From: Chryseobacterium lathyri
Lineage (GTDB): Bacteria > Bacteroidota > Bacteroidia > Flavobacteriales > Weeksellaceae
Assembly: GCF_003290185.1 (NCBI RefSeq)
Contig: NZ_QNFY01000007.1
Span: forward strand, 62,001 to 126,000
Direction of reading: 5' to 3'
DNA: 64,000 bases
A program made the position numbers and the translations under genes. This document shows positions 15,889 to 25,893 of this stretch, piece by piece. The notes beneath the pieces are model-generated. The model made no database searches. It saw nothing but the letters and a program-made list of their open reading frames with translations, and was not told the DNA's origin. The first letter of the stretch is position 1, and every line of letters starts with the position of its first letter.

Positions 15889-17067
15889 TTAATCTTTTAT
15901 TCTTAAAAATTCTTTAGCAAGCTCAATCATTTTAGGATCGCCGGTATATTTACCATGCTCGTCGGAAAGTTTTACTGTAGCAATCCATTCCTTATTCGGT
16001 GCCTGTACTCCGATCAGTTTCATGACGATATTCATTGGTTTTAAACCGACATCATTGGTAAGGTTGGTCCCGATCCCGAACGATACGCCTATCTTTCCTT
16101 TGCAGTAATTGGTGATTTCTTCTACTTTTTCCAGGTTCAAAGCATCCGAGAAGATAATGTATTTAAATAGAGGATTGATCCCGTTATTGATGTAGTGGGC
16201 TATTGTTTTATCTGCAAATTCCAATGGGTCACCGCTGTCATGACGTACGCCGTCAAACAGTTTGGCAAATTTCTTATCGAACTGCTGGAAGAAAACATCG
16301 GTAGTATAGGTATCTGAAAGTGCGACTCCAAGATCGCCTCTGTAAACATCCACCCAATGCTCAAGGGCCATTTCATTGGCCATTTTGAATCCATATTCAG
16401 CGGCATGGAACATAAACCATTCGTGCGCATGGGTACCAATTGGTTTCACTCCGTATTTCATGGCAAAATGAACATTGGAACTTCCAATAAAAGTTGATTC
16501 TTTACTATGCGTTAAAGCTTCCATTACCAGATTCTGTACCTTATAAGAATGTCTTCTTCTTGTTCCGAATTCTGCGAAATTTACCCCTAATCTCGCCAGT
16601 GAATCTGCTTTTTCCAGTGTTCTGTTCATAACGATCTCATTGGAATCTCTTTCCATATGATTCATTTCATAATGAAGCTCGCTGATTAAAGCAAGAAGAG
16701 GAACTTCCCAAAGAATGGTTCTGTACCAAAGTCCTTCAACGGTTACGGAAAGCTCACTGCCTTCCTGGCGTATTTTTACTTCAGACGGATCATAATGATA
16801 ACCTTCTAAGAAATCCAGATAGGGAAGATCTATATATGGACAGGTTCTTGCCATGAATTTTTTTTCCTCCTTGGTCAGCTTTAATTCTGCCATTTTATTG
16901 ACCGCTTCTTTTAAGGCAACATCAAAACCTTCCGGAAACTGATGCTTTCCTCTGTTGATGAATTCATATTTTACAATGGAACTTGGAAATAATTTTACCA
17001 CTGCATTTTGCATCGTTATTTTATAGAAATCGTTATCCAGAATAGAGTTTAATCGAACGTCGTGCAT
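15889..17067 (-). CDS. pncB: nicotinate phosphoribosyltransferase
   Basis: The 392-residue protein has full length for the bacterial type. It shows the N-terminal LDNDFYKITMQNAV, FGTRRRHSY, the phospho-acceptor loop region SSNVHFAMKYGVKPIGTHAHEW and the C-terminal GIGTNLTNDVG. It makes nicotinate mononucleotide from nicotinate and PRPP with ATP hydrolysis, in NAD salvage. The catalytic His lies in GTHAHE. It is probably monocistronic. Confidence 0.97.
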   Translation of the reverse strand: MHDVRLNSILDNDFYKITMQNAVVKLFPSSIVKYEFINRGKHQFPEGFDVALKEAVNKMAELKLTKEEKKFMARTCPYIDLPYLDFLEGYHYDPSEVKIRQEGSELSVTVEGLWYRTILWEVPLLALISELHYEMNHMERDSNEIVMNRTLEKADSLARLGVNFAEFGTRRRHSYKVQNLVMEALTHSKESTFIGSSNVHFAMKYGVKPIGTHAHEWFMFHAAEYGFKMANEMALEHWVDVYRGDLGVALSDTYTTDVFFQQFDKKFAKLFDGVRHDSGDPLEFADKTIAHYINNGINPLFKYIIFSDALNLEKVEEITNYCKGKIGVSFGIGTNLTNDVGLKPMNIVMKLIGVQAPNKEWIATVKLSDEHGKYTGDPKMIELAKEFLRIKD

Positions 17068-17107
17068 AATATGTGTAATTTTAACGCAAATATAGTTATT
17101 TAAAATA

Positions 17108-17137
17108 AAAATCGCCTAAATGTAAGACGATTTTTTT
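17108..17137. terminator. terminator between dps and pncB
   Basis: AAAATCG and CGATTTT form a 7-bp stem, with T-runs on both strands. It is best placed to end the dps transcript on the reverse strand, just after its stop codon. Confidence 0.6.
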
Positions 17138-17157
17138 AATCAGTTGATTTTTGCAGG

Positions 17158-17634
17158 TTACTTCCCTAAATAGGAATTGTACATCCATACTTCTTTTTCC
17201 TGTTCAGTAATGTAGTCGCTCATCTGAGAATTGGTTCCTTCATCTCCTGCGGCATCTGTAATGTCCAGAAGCTCTCTCTGCAGATCGATAACTACTTTGA
17301 AAGAGTTCAGAATAAGCTCAACACTTTTATGGGCATCTGTTACTTCCTTACTTTCTTTAATGGTGGCTACTTTTAAATAGTCTGAGTAGTTGTGGGCTGG
17401 GGTGGCACCTAGTGTAAGGATTCGTTCTGCGATTTCGTCGATCTTCAATACAAGGCTGTTGTACAGCTCCTCAAACTTAGGATGGAGGGTAAAAAACTGA
17501 TCTCCTTTGATATTCCAGTGTGAACCTCTTGTGTTTTGATAAAATATTGAATAATTAGCTAAAAGAATATTTAATTTTTCTGAAATATTCTTACAGTCAG
17601 CTTCCTTCAGGCCGATAATGCTTGCATTTTTCAT
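17158..17634 (-). CDS. dps: Dps family ferritin-like DNA-protecting protein
   Basis: The 158-residue protein shows the Dps intersubunit ferroxidase residues at the right spacing: His39 (SHWNI), His51 (TLHPKF), Asp66 and Glu70 (KIDEIAERI). Dps forms a 12-mer that oxidises Fe(II) with hydrogen peroxide and stores iron, protecting DNA. A TAAATTTG box lies on the reverse strand at 17662-17655, about 20 bases upstream of the start, so the promoter is very close to the gene. Confidence 0.95.
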   Translation of the reverse strand: MKNASIIGLKEADCKNISEKLNILLANYSIFYQNTRGSHWNIKGDQFFTLHPKFEELYNSLVLKIDEIAERILTLGATPAHNYSDYLKVATIKESKEVTDAHKSVELILNSFKVVIDLQRELLDITDAAGDEGTNSQMSDYITEQEKEVWMYNSYLGK

Positions 17635-17705
17635 ATGTTTATTTTTTATGCTAACAAATTTAGAAAATATTATGCCGAAAACACAGGTTTACGATTGATG
17701 ATACT

Positions 17706-17713
17706 TATCTTTG
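17706..17713 (+). promoter_or_regulatory. -7 box for the GT39-like gene
   Basis: TATCTTTG matches TAnnTTTG exactly and lies 25 bases before the ATG at 17738. It supports that ATG over the TTG at 17726. Confidence 0.45.
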
Positions 17714-17737
17714 ATATTTTTATAATTGATCTTAAAA

Positions 17738-19330
17738 ATGCAGTCATTCCGAAATATAGGACTAAGAAATTTTTTTATATCGTTTGCTGTTTTTTTTACG
17801 GTGTGTTTATCATACTATATAAACTCGGTTTCAAAAACAGGAGGTCATTATATTTATCTTTTGGATGATGCCTATATTCATTTAGCAGTGGCGAAAAATT
17901 TTGCGCTCCACAATGTCTGGGGAATTACAGAATATAAGTTTTCTTCCGCCTCTTCCTCGCCATTATTTACATTTATCATCAGTGTTCTAATTAAAATAGT
18001 TGGGAATAATGATCAGATTCCGCTGTATTTTAATGCTGTTTTCAGTGTTGGGATTATTTATTTTCTGACCCAATATTATGGAGATATTTTTAATGATATA
18101 AAAAAGACATTTTTAGCGGTAATCTTCACGTTATTTTTTGCTGTTCTTCATTTACAATTGCTTGCGGGGATGGAACATATCTTTCAGGTATTTCTTTTTG
18201 TAGTAAATATCTTTTGTTTTTTCCGGTGGCATAAAAATAAATGGGCACTTGTTGGTTTTTATGGTACTATTCTATTGATGGGGCTAACGCGCTTTGAAAG
18301 TATGTTTTATTTTACAGTGATGGCTTTTGTTCTGATCTTACTTAAAAAATGGAAGAACGCTGTTGGAGTGCTGCTGGCTGGCTTTATCCCGATTCTTATT
18401 TTTTGTTATTTTAATAATCAGCAGTCTGGCTACTTCTTTCCCAATTCTGTGGTGGTAAAAGGAACAAAACTGAGTTTCGATTCACATTTCCTGATTCAGC
18501 TTAAAGCTATTGTGCTTGATAATTTTTTATTGAATATCAGCTTTTATAAAATAGGTCTGTTTCCTCTTTTATTATGTACCATCTTTATAGGTAGAGATTT
18601 AAAAAGCAAAACGTTCCGGGAGGCTGTTGAGAATAATTTTTTTCTTATTATATTTTCTTTAACGACGATCTGTCATTCCATGTTTGCAGATTTTAAAGGA
18701 CTCTTTCGCTATGAAGCTTATCTTCTTGTGGGGTTTTCAATGGCGCTTATTCCAAAGGTTAAAGATCTTTTCTTAGATTTTAAAAAGTATTGCAGAACAG
18801 AAATTCTTATCAGCATACTGATTGCCATGAATATTCTCCTTTTAATTTATAAAGGCTGGATCGCTCATCAGGTAATTGATAATGGAGGGAAAAATATTTA
18901 TGAACAGCAGATACAGTCTGCGAGATTTTTACATACTTATTATAATAACTCTAAAGTAGTGGCCAATGATATTGGGGCTATTAGCTACTATACCGATATT
19001 CATTTGTTGGATATTATCGGTTTAGGTTCTGAAGAGACAATTGTTTTTAATGAAAACAGAAAAACTTTTGATCATAAGTTTGAAGATTTTCTTACCCGTT
19101 ACTGTCTGAAAAACAAATATGATATAGCAGTAGTATATGATGGATGGTTTCAGGGACATATCCCGGGAAATTGGAAAAAAGCAGCCGTTCTGAAGATTAA
19201 AAATAAGGTAACTGTTGCCAGGCTGGAGGTATCTATATATTCTATTAATAGAGATAATTTTCAGCAGCTACAGCAAAATATAAGGAATTTCAACTGGGAT
19301 AAAAATGTAACGGTTGTATTAAAGGATTAA
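17738..19330 (+). CDS. polytopic membrane protein, GT39/ArnT-like glycosyltransferase candidate
   Basis: The protein has 530 residues from the ATG at 17738; a TTG 12 bases upstream is in frame but less likely. It has about ten membrane helices. The first extracytoplasmic loop carries Asp43-Asp44 in YLLDDAYIHLAVAKNFA, the position of the catalytic acidic residue in PMT/ArnT-type lipid-phosphate-sugar transferases. The last 130 residues form a soluble domain (NDIGAISYYTDIHLLDIIGLG, then YDIAVVYDGWF) as in similar Bacteroidota proteins. It would move a sugar from a polyprenyl carrier to protein or lipid; the substrate is unknown. It lies just upstream of rpsL but rpsL has its own promoter. Confidence 0.75.
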   Translation: MQSFRNIGLRNFFISFAVFFTVCLSYYINSVSKTGGHYIYLLDDAYIHLAVAKNFALHNVWGITEYKFSSASSSPLFTFIISVLIKIVGNNDQIPLYFNAVFSVGIIYFLTQYYGDIFNDIKKTFLAVIFTLFFAVLHLQLLAGMEHIFQVFLFVVNIFCFFRWHKNKWALVGFYGTILLMGLTRFESMFYFTVMAFVLILLKKWKNAVGVLLAGFIPILIFCYFNNQQSGYFFPNSVVVKGTKLSFDSHFLIQLKAIVLDNFLLNISFYKIGLFPLLLCTIFIGRDLKSKTFREAVENNFFLIIFSLTTICHSMFADFKGLFRYEAYLLVGFSMALIPKVKDLFLDFKKYCRTEILISILIAMNILLLIYKGWIAHQVIDNGGKNIYEQQIQSARFLHTYYNNSKVVANDIGAISYYTDIHLLDIIGLGSEETIVFNENRKTFDHKFEDFLTRYCLKNKYDIAVVYDGWFQGHIPGNWKKAAVLKIKNKVTVARLEVSIYSINRDNFQQLQQNIRNFNWDKNVTVVLKD

Positions 19331-19384
19331 ACGTAACTAGCTGTTAATTAATTTTTAGTAAGATCTTTTATTTATACTCAAGTG

Positions 19385-19415
19385 TTTGTTAATTAAAAAA
19401 ATATTCCTATTTTTG
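19385..19415 (+). promoter_or_regulatory. promoter of the rpsL-rpsG-fusA-rpsJ operon
   Basis: TTTG at 19385-19388, exactly 19 bases, then TATTTTTG at 19408-19415. This matches the Bacteroidota consensus in sequence and spacing. The leader to the rpsL ATG is only about 20 bases. Confidence 0.8.
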
Positions 19416-19439
19416 CACCCTAAAATAAAAAGCAATTAA

Positions 19440-19853
19440 ATGCCTACTATTCAACAATTAGTAAGAAAAGGAAGAGCCACGCTTGCCAAGAAGAGCAAAT
19501 CGGCTGCCCTTGATTCTTGTCCACAAAGACGAGGTGTATGTACGAGAGTATATACTACCACTCCTAAGAAACCTAACTCTGCACTTAGAAAAGTTGCAAG
19601 GGTAAGACTTTCTAACGGGAAAGAAGTCAACGCCTACATCCCGGGCGAAGGACATAATCTTCAAGAGCACTCGATAGTATTGGTAAGAGGCGGAAGGGTG
19701 AAAGACCTACCGGGAGTACGTTACCACATCGTAAGAGGTGCATTAGACACTGCAGGTGTAAATGGAAGAACACAGAGAAGATCGAAGTATGGAGCTAAGA
19801 GACCTAAGCCAGGTCAGGCAGCTGCTGCACCAGCAAAAGGAAAGAAAAAATAA
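19440..19853 (+). CDS. rpsL: 30S ribosomal protein S12
   Basis: The 137-residue S12 has the conserved loops [13 protein letters not shown] (about 40-52) and [13 protein letters not shown] (84-96), which reach the decoding centre. The Lys residues in both loops, where classical streptomycin-resistance substitutions occur, are present, so this allele looks wild type. The C-terminus carries an Ala/Lys-rich tail ([13 protein letters not shown]) longer than in E. coli. It is the first gene of the operon, 23 bases before rpsG. Confidence 0.99.
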   Translation: MPTIQQLVRKGRATLAKKSKSAALDSCPQRRGVCTRVYTTTPKKPNSALRKVARVRLSNGKEVNAYIPGEGHNLQEHSIVLVRGGRVKDLPGVRYHIVRGALDTAGVNGRTQRRSKYGAKRPKPGQAAAAPAKGKKK

Positions 19854-19876
19854 TCATTAAATAAGGTACAGAAGCA

Positions 19877-20353
19877 ATGAGAAAGACAAAAGCGAAAAAA
19901 AGACCGTTGTTACCAGATCCGAAGTTTAATGATCAATTGGTAACTAGATTCGTAAACAACCTGATGCTTGACGGTAAAAAGTCAATCGCATTCAAAATTT
20001 TCTATGATGCATTAGATATCGTAGAAACTAAAAAAGGAGATAACGAAAAAACTGCACTTGAAATCTGGAAAGATGCACTTACTAATGTAATGCCTCACGT
20101 AGAAGTACGTTCTAGAAGAGTAGGTGGAGCTAACTTCCAAATCCCTATGCCAATCAGAGCTGATAGAAAAATTTCTATGGCAATGAAATGGTTAATCAAA
20201 TATTCAAAAGCTAGAAATGATAAGTCTATGGCTTTGAAATTAGCTAATGAAGTAGTAGCTGCTTCCAGAGAAGAAGGTGCTGCTTACAAAAAGAAATCTG
20301 ATACTCACAAAATGGCGGAAGCTAACAAGGCTTTCTCACACTTTAAATTCTAA
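19877..20353 (+). CDS. rpsG: 30S ribosomal protein S7
   Basis: The 158-residue S7 begins [17 protein letters not shown] and carries the [16 protein letters not shown] segment that contacts 16S rRNA. It nucleates assembly of the 30S head near the E site. It is preceded by rpsL and sits 6 bases before fusA. Confidence 0.99.
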   Translation: MRKTKAKKRPLLPDPKFNDQLVTRFVNNLMLDGKKSIAFKIFYDALDIVETKKGDNEKTALEIWKDALTNVMPHVEVRSRRVGGANFQIPMPIRADRKISMAMKWLIKYSKARNDKSMALKLANEVVAASREEGAAYKKKSDTHKMAEANKAFSHFKF

Positions 20354-20359
20354 TTAGAA

Positions 20360-22477
20360 ATGAGTAGAGATCTTAAATTTACAAGAAATATTGGTATTGC
20401 CGCACACATTGATGCTGGTAAAACTACCACTACAGAAAGGATTTTATTCTATACAGGAGTAAACCACAAAATTGGTGAAGTTCACGATGGTGCTTCTACA
20501 ATGGACTGGATGGAGCAGGAAGCAGAAAGAGGTATTACTATTACTTCTGCTGCAACTACTTGTTCTTGGAACTTCCCAACTGATCAAGGGAAGCCTGTAG
20601 CTGAAACTAAACCTTACCACTTCAACATCATCGATACACCGGGACACGTTGACTTCACTGTAGAAGTAAACAGATCTTTGAGAGTATTGGATGGATTGGT
20701 ATTCTTATTCTCTGCAGTAGATGGAGTAGAGCCTCAGTCTGAAACAAACTGGAGACTTGCTGACAACTACAAAGTAGCGAGAATGGGATTCGTAAACAAA
20801 ATGGACAGACAGGGTGCTGACTTCTTGAACGTTGTAAAACAAGTAAAAGAAATGTTAGGATCTAATGCAGTTCCAATCGTTTTACCAATCGGTGCTGAAG
20901 AAGATTTCAAAGGTGTTGTAGACTTAATTAAAAACAGAGCGATCATCTGGGATGAAGCTGGACAAGGTGCTACTTTCGAGGTAGTTCCAATTCCGGAAGA
21001 CATGAAAGATGAAGTTCTTGAATACAGAGAGAAATTAGTAGAAGCTGTTGCTGACTACGATGAGACTTTGATGGAGAAATTCTTCGAAGATCCGGATTCA
21101 ATCTCTGAAGACGAAATCAACGAAGCTTTAAGAAAAGCTACTATTGATTTATCTATTATCCCAATGACTTGTGGTTCTTCATTCAAAAATAAAGGAGTAC
21201 AGTTTATGCTGGATGCAGTATGTAAATATTTGCCTTCACCATTGGACAAAGATGATATCAAAGGTACTGACCCTAGAACTGACGCTGAAATTACAAGAAA
21301 ACCAGACGTAAACGAGCCTTTCTCGGCTCTAGCATTTAAGATTGCTACTGACCCGTTCGTGGGAAGATTAGCATTCTTCAGAGCATACTCTGGAAGACTA
21401 GATGCAGGTTCTTATATCTTGAACACCCGTTCAGGTGATAAAGAAAGAATCTCAAGAATCTATCAGATGCACGCTAACAAGCAAAATCCTGTAGAATATA
21501 TTGAAGCAGGAGATATTGGTGCAGCGGTAGGTTTCAAATCTATCAAAACAGGTGATACAATGTGTGACGAGAAAAACCCAATCGTTCTAGAATCGATGGT
21601 TTTCCCTGATCCGGTAATTGGTATCGCTGTTGAGCCTAAAACTAAAGCTGACCAGGATAAAATGGGTAACGCTCTAGCTAAATTAGCTGAAGAAGATCCA
21701 ACATTTACGGTTAGAACAGACGAGGCTTCAGGACAAACGATTATCTCTGGTATGGGTGAGCTTCACTTGGATATCATTGTAGATCGTATGAGAAGAGAGT
21801 TCAAAGTAGAAGTAAACCAAGGTCAGCCGCAGGTAGAATACAAAGAAAATCTTACAAAAGTTGCTCAGCACAGAGAAGTTTACAAAAAACAATCTGGTGG
21901 TAAAGGTAAATTTGCGGATATCGTATTCGAACTTGGACCAGCTGACGAAGGTAAAATAGGTTTAGAATTTATTAACGAGATCAAAGGTGGTAACGTTCCT
22001 AGAGAATTTGTTCCTGCTATTGAAAAAGGCTTTAAAGCTGCAATGAAAAACGGTCCTTTGGCTGGTTTCGAAGTTGAAGGTATTAAAGTAGTTCTTAAAG
22101 ACGGATCTTTCCACGCAGTGGATTCTGATGCACTTTCTTTTGAAATGGCTGCTAAATTAGGATTTAAAGAAGCGGGACGTGCTGCTAAGCCAGTAATCAT
22201 GGAGCCTATTATGAAACTGGAGGTTGTAACTCCGGAAGAATATATGGGTAATATCATTGGTGACCTTAACAAGAGAAGAGGTACCATCAGTGGTCAGGAA
22301 GAGAAAAACGGAGCTGTTGTAATTAAAGGTTCTGTTCCACTTTCTGAAATGTTTGGATATGTAACCACTCTAAGAACACTTTCATCAGGAAGAGCTACTT
22401 CTTCTATGGAATTAGAGAAATACCAGGCTACTCCACAAAACGTTGCTGAAGAAATCATTGCTAAAGCAAAAGGTTAA
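20360..22477 (+). CDS. fusA: elongation factor G
   Basis: The 705-residue, full-length EF-G has G1 AHIDAGKTT (15-23), the G2 region [12 protein letters not shown]3 DTPGHVDF and G4 NKMDRQGAD. The C-terminal domains IV and V end with the [15 protein letters not shown] motif. It drives ribosomal translocation with GTP. It lies between rpsG and rpsJ; tuf, often next in other phyla, is not in this operon, as is usual in Bacteroidota. Confidence 0.99.
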   Translation: MSRDLKFTRNIGIAAHIDAGKTTTTERILFYTGVNHKIGEVHDGASTMDWMEQEAERGITITSAATTCSWNFPTDQGKPVAETKPYHFNIIDTPGHVDFTVEVNRSLRVLDGLVFLFSAVDGVEPQSETNWRLADNYKVARMGFVNKMDRQGADFLNVVKQVKEMLGSNAVPIVLPIGAEEDFKGVVDLIKNRAIIWDEAGQGATFEVVPIPEDMKDEVLEYREKLVEAVADYDETLMEKFFEDPDSISEDEINEALRKATIDLSIIPMTCGSSFKNKGVQFMLDAVCKYLPSPLDKDDIKGTDPRTDAEITRKPDVNEPFSALAFKIATDPFVGRLAFFRAYSGRLDAGSYILNTRSGDKERISRIYQMHANKQNPVEYIEAGDIGAAVGFKSIKTGDTMCDEKNPIVLESMVFPDPVIGIAVEPKTKADQDKMGNALAKLAEEDPTFTVRTDEASGQTIISGMGELHLDIIVDRMRREFKVEVNQGQPQVEYKENLTKVAQHREVYKKQSGGKGKFADIVFELGPADEGKIGLEFINEIKGGNVPREFVPAIEKGFKAAMKNGPLAGFEVEGIKVVLKDGSFHAVDSDALSFEMAAKLGFKEAGRAAKPVIMEPIMKLEVVTPEEYMGNIIGDLNKRRGTISGQEEKNGAVVIKGSVPLSEMFGYVTTLRTLSSGRATSSMELEKYQATPQNVAEEIIAKAKG

Positions 22478-22494
22478 TTTTTTAAACTAAAGAA

Positions 22495-22800
22495 ATGTCA
22501 CAAAGAATCAGAATAAAACTAAAATCTTACGATTACAACTTGGTAGACAAGTCTGCTGAGAAAATCGTAAAAACGGTAAAGGCTACTGGTGCTGTTGTAA
22601 ACGGACCAATTCCATTGCCAACAAATAAGAGAATCTTCACGGTGTTGAGATCTCCACACGTAAACAAGAAAGCTAGAGAGCAGTTCCAATTATCAGCTCA
22701 CAAGAGACTGATGGATATCTACTCTTCTTCTTCTAAAACTGTTGATGCTCTAATGAAATTAGAGTTACCAAGCGGTGTAGACGTTGAAATTAAAGTGTGA
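22495..22800 (+). CDS. rpsJ: 30S ribosomal protein S10
   Basis: The 101-residue S10 has the extended loop [19 protein letters not shown] and the C-terminal [12 protein letters not shown]. It binds the 30S head and is also the NusE antitermination factor. In most bacteria rplC follows directly; here the operon stops with a strong terminator and rplC lies 15.8 kb away. Confidence 0.99.
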   Translation: MSQRIRIKLKSYDYNLVDKSAEKIVKTVKATGAVVNGPIPLPTNKRIFTVLRSPHVNKKAREQFQLSAHKRLMDIYSSSSKTVDALMKLELPSGVDVEIKV

Positions 22801-22827
22801 TAATTGCATACTTTGCAATGATTATAG

Positions 22828-22859
22828 AATCCGTTCCTTTTTAGGAACGGATTTTTTTT
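22828..22859 (+). terminator. terminator after rpsJ
   Basis: AATCCGTTCC and GGAACGGATT form a perfect 10-bp stem with a 6-base loop and a run of eight T. A smaller hairpin (ATTGCA...TGCAAT, about 22803-22819) precedes it. Confidence 0.92.
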
Positions 22860-23117
22860 GAATATTGAATATAAAACTGCTTGGTTATAAAATAAAAACT
22901 ATTAAAATCACACCTTTTCATCATTTAGCTCTTTATAGAGATAAGTCTACTTTTCCCTGTTCCTTTTAATGATGCTCCAGGATCCTTAAAATATCCCTAT
23001 AACAGCTCTAGGCTCATTTATGATCTGATAATGCTTAGTCATATCCGGGTGAGATATGTCAGCTTGATTTATTTATTTAGAATTAATAAAAATAATAATT
23101 TCGTAAAAAATTATCAG
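22860..23117. other. intergenic region before the siderophore receptor gene
   Basis: This stretch holds no gene that I can support. Near its end ATTTATTTAGAATTAATAAA (from 23071) resembles the AT-rich dyad sites of ferric uptake regulators, but only a half-site is clear. TAATTTCG at 23096-23103 is a one-mismatch -7 box that would start transcription just before the ATG at 23118. Confidence 0.4.
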
Positions 23118-25379
23118 ATGAATAAAGTAGTATCCTTTTCTTTGCTTGTATTGGGTGGGATTTTTGTAAACGCACAGCAAGTGAATGATTCTATTAAAAA
23201 ATCAAAAGAGATTGATGAAGTAGAATTATTTGGTGAAAAAAAGAAACAGCCGGTAGGCTTAGAAGCTATTACAAGGCTTCCCTTGAAAACCAGAGATCAG
23301 ATCCAGAGTATTTCAGTAATCTCCCATAAAGCCATTGAAGAGTTGGGAGCCCTTACAGTAACTGATGTTGCTAAAAATGTACCAGGCGTAACCCTGTTCT
23401 CAAGCTATGGAGGAGGAAGTGAAAGTATGTCTATCAGAGGGTATCGAGGAGTGCCTGTATTGAAAAACGGAGTTCAGATGGATTCGGATTTCCGTACGGC
23501 AGGAATGATCACAGATATGCAGGGTGTTGAAAGCATTCAGGTTATTAAAGGATCAGCAGCCGTGAGCCAGGGAATAGGAAACGGTTTGGGCTCAGCAGGA
23601 GGTGTGATTAATGTAGTAACCAAAAGACCACAGTTCATAGATCAGACCAGTGTAGGTTTCCGCTACGGAAGCTGGGATTTTTACAGACCTACAGTAGATT
23701 TTCAGAGAGTTTTGGATTCTCAGGGTAAAGTAGCTGTAAGGTTTAATGGAGCTTATCAGAAAAATAATTCTTTCAGATCTCATGTTGAAGGAGAGAGAAT
23801 GTACATCAATCCATCCGTATCTTATCGCCCGGATGATAAAACAGAAATTAATGTAGAGATGGACTATCTTCATGATAATCGTACTCCTGACAGAGGAACC
23901 ATTAATACAGCACCGGGTGATGTGGAAGCATTATACCATATGCCGAAAGGGAAGTTTTTAGGATATACTTCTGACTATTCAAAAACAGAGACCTTTAATT
24001 TTGCCACAACAGTGGTTCGTAAGCTTAATGATAAACTAAAAGTAAGAGCTGCATTTATTAATTCTACAAGCAGTTCAGAGAGTGAAGCCTCTTCCATATC
24101 ATTACCGACTAACGAAACGAATTATAATATCCGGCAGCATACTATCGGGAAATCTCAGGGAGAAGATATCAATAAAGTATTGCAGTTGGATTTCATTGGT
24201 GAGCAGGTGAAAACAGGATTCATCAATCATACTTTCCAGGTTGGATTTGACTGGAGGGAAACGGAAACATCAACCGTCACCTATGAAGCCTATAAAAATT
24301 CCATTGCCCCTGAAAATTTAATTACTGCCCGCCCAACAAAAATTGGTGCTATAACGTATGGTGCTAATCCTCTTGACATTTTCGATGTTGTTAACGGGAC
24401 CATCCCGAACCAGGTTCCTGTCAATGTAATTTATAAAAACCTGGGGCGTTCAAACCCTGTCCTTACGCCAAGCATTGGAGCTATGGCCCAGGATGTAATG
24501 TCAATCAGCAAATATGTGAAAGCCCATTTGGGAATCAGGTACAGCAGACTGAACGGGTCTTCTAATGAAACGGTAGATACATGGAACCCATCTTTTGGAT
24601 TGATCGTTTCACCGATTCAGAATATCAATATTTTCGGATCCTACACTACGACTACCTCTTTAAGAGCTTCTAATAATATCCTTCAGGCAGGTGGAAAAGT
24701 AGGAGCATCGCATACAAAGCAGTGGGAAGCCGGAATCAAATCTGACTGGTTCAATGAAAGATTGAGATTTAATGTTACTTTATTTGATATTAACACAGAT
24801 AATCTTTCATTCCAGATCCTTGATAAAAATTATCAGCCAATAAAAGATGATAAAAATAATATCCTTTACGGACTTGCCGGTAACCTGAGAAGAAAAGGAA
24901 TGGAAGTAGAGTTGATCGGAAGAATTCTTCCTAACCTTCAGGTAATGTCCGGATGGGCATATCTGGATGCCCAGTATCAGGAGAGTCCTGCCTATATCAA
25001 TGGTTCTGCACCAATGAATGCCCCGAAGCACACCGCAAACGGATGGTTGAACTATAAATTTATAACAGGAGCATTAACGGGTCTGGATGTGGGAGCAGGA
25101 ATCTATTATGTAGGGAAAAGGCCTGTGGATGAATGGACCCAGAAGACATTTACAGCAGGCCATCTTAACAGCGTAAAAGCTGGAGATAAGCCTTTTGATA
25201 TGCCTGAATATACTACAGTAGATGCACAGGCAGGGTACACCCTTAAAAATGGTTTGGGGCTAAGAGTATTCTTCAACAATATTTTCGATTCTGTGGGATA
25301 CAGTTCGTACTTCAGAGGAGGGTACATCGATCAGATCCAGCCTAGAAATTTTGCAGTACAGGTAAACTACAAATTCTAA
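23118..25379 (+). CDS. TonB-dependent siderophore receptor
   Basis: The protein has 753 residues from the ATG at 23118, where a good signal peptide (VVSFSLLVLGGIFVNAQ) begins. An in-frame ATG at 23031 would put 29 basic residues before the signal and lies upstream of the probable promoter. The plug domain carries IQSISVISHKAIEELG, NVPGVTLFSSYGG, MSIRGYRGVPVLKNGVQ and GGVINVVTKRP. A 22-strand-type barrel ends at Phe (VQVNYKF). This is the TonB-siderophore receptor subfamily (FhuA/FoxA-like). It lies 4 bases before a small lipoprotein gene. Confidence 0.93.
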   Translation: MNKVVSFSLLVLGGIFVNAQQVNDSIKKSKEIDEVELFGEKKKQPVGLEAITRLPLKTRDQIQSISVISHKAIEELGALTVTDVAKNVPGVTLFSSYGGGSESMSIRGYRGVPVLKNGVQMDSDFRTAGMITDMQGVESIQVIKGSAAVSQGIGNGLGSAGGVINVVTKRPQFIDQTSVGFRYGSWDFYRPTVDFQRVLDSQGKVAVRFNGAYQKNNSFRSHVEGERMYINPSVSYRPDDKTEINVEMDYLHDNRTPDRGTINTAPGDVEALYHMPKGKFLGYTSDYSKTETFNFATTVVRKLNDKLKVRAAFINSTSSSESEASSISLPTNETNYNIRQHTIGKSQGEDINKVLQLDFIGEQVKTGFINHTFQVGFDWRETETSTVTYEAYKNSIAPENLITARPTKIGAITYGANPLDIFDVVNGTIPNQVPVNVIYKNLGRSNPVLTPSIGAMAQDVMSISKYVKAHLGIRYSRLNGSSNETVDTWNPSFGLIVSPIQNINIFGSYTTTTSLRASNNILQAGGKVGASHTKQWEAGIKSDWFNERLRFNVTLFDINTDNLSFQILDKNYQPIKDDKNNILYGLAGNLRRKGMEVELIGRILPNLQVMSGWAYLDAQYQESPAYINGSAPMNAPKHTANGWLNYKFITGALTGLDVGAGIYYVGKRPVDEWTQKTFTAGHLNSVKAGDKPFDMPEYTTVDAQAGYTLKNGLGLRVFFNNIFDSVGYSSYFRGGYIDQIQPRNFAVQVNYKF

Positions 25380-25383
25380 TCTT

Positions 25384-25662
25384 ATGAAAAATATAAAAAA
25401 AATATTTTTGGCTTTTGCTTTTGGAACACTATTCGTATCATGCCGTTCCGAAGCAGATCTTTCCGACGAAGAACTAAAATACATATATGAAAAAGAATTC
25501 AGGGATTTCTATAAAGCCAACCATATGAATAATGGCTGGCCGCAGAACACCTGGAATAATGGGATGCCCGGTATAAAGAAGATCCGCTTCGGAAAAGATT
25601 TACCTTCAGTCAGTACAAAAACAGTTGATCAATCTGAAGAAATACCCTTCGGAAAAAAATAA
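25384..25662 (+). CDS. small lipoprotein coupled to the siderophore receptor
   Basis: The 92-residue protein has lipobox LFVSC (Cys20), then an acidic helix (DLSDEELKYIYEKEFRDF) and an Asn/Trp-rich segment (NNGWPQNTWNNGMPG). It begins 4 bases after the receptor stop, so it is part of the same transcript and followed by a terminator. No known family is recognised. A role as accessory lipoprotein for the receptor is inferred from position only. Confidence 0.7.
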   Translation: MKNIKKIFLAFAFGTLFVSCRSEADLSDEELKYIYEKEFRDFYKANHMNNGWPQNTWNNGMPGIKKIRFGKDLPSVSTKTVDQSEEIPFGKK

Positions 25663-25693
25663 TAAACATTCATTCATATCAAATTTTAATTAG

Positions 25694-25738
25694 AAAACAT
25701 TAAGGCAGTCCTTCTGTCTTAATGTTTTTGTTTTTTTA
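25694..25738 (+). terminator. terminator after receptor-lipoprotein pair
   Basis: AAACATTAAG...CTTAATGTTT, with an inner CAG/CTG pairing, forms a stem of more than 10 bp followed by T-runs interrupted by one G. Confidence 0.85.
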
Positions 25739-25893
25739 AACCATTCAATCTTATTTAAGGCGCCTGAAAGATTAAAAGTAAAGCAGGATCAATAATTTGG
25801 TTAAATTTTTCATTCTTTTCCTCTGTTTCCCAAGTTTCTTTACTTCTGATTCAAGTTAATTCTATAAATTTATTATTTAAAAGAATTGATAGT

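Noticed and set aside
23071-23100. Fur-box-like AT-rich site before the siderophore receptor
   Set aside because: Only one half-site is recognisable and the region is very AT-rich; kept as a remark, not a feature of its own.
23031-23117. Upstream start of the siderophore receptor
   Set aside because: It adds 29 basic residues before a good signal peptide and lies before the probable promoter, so the ATG at 23118 is preferred.
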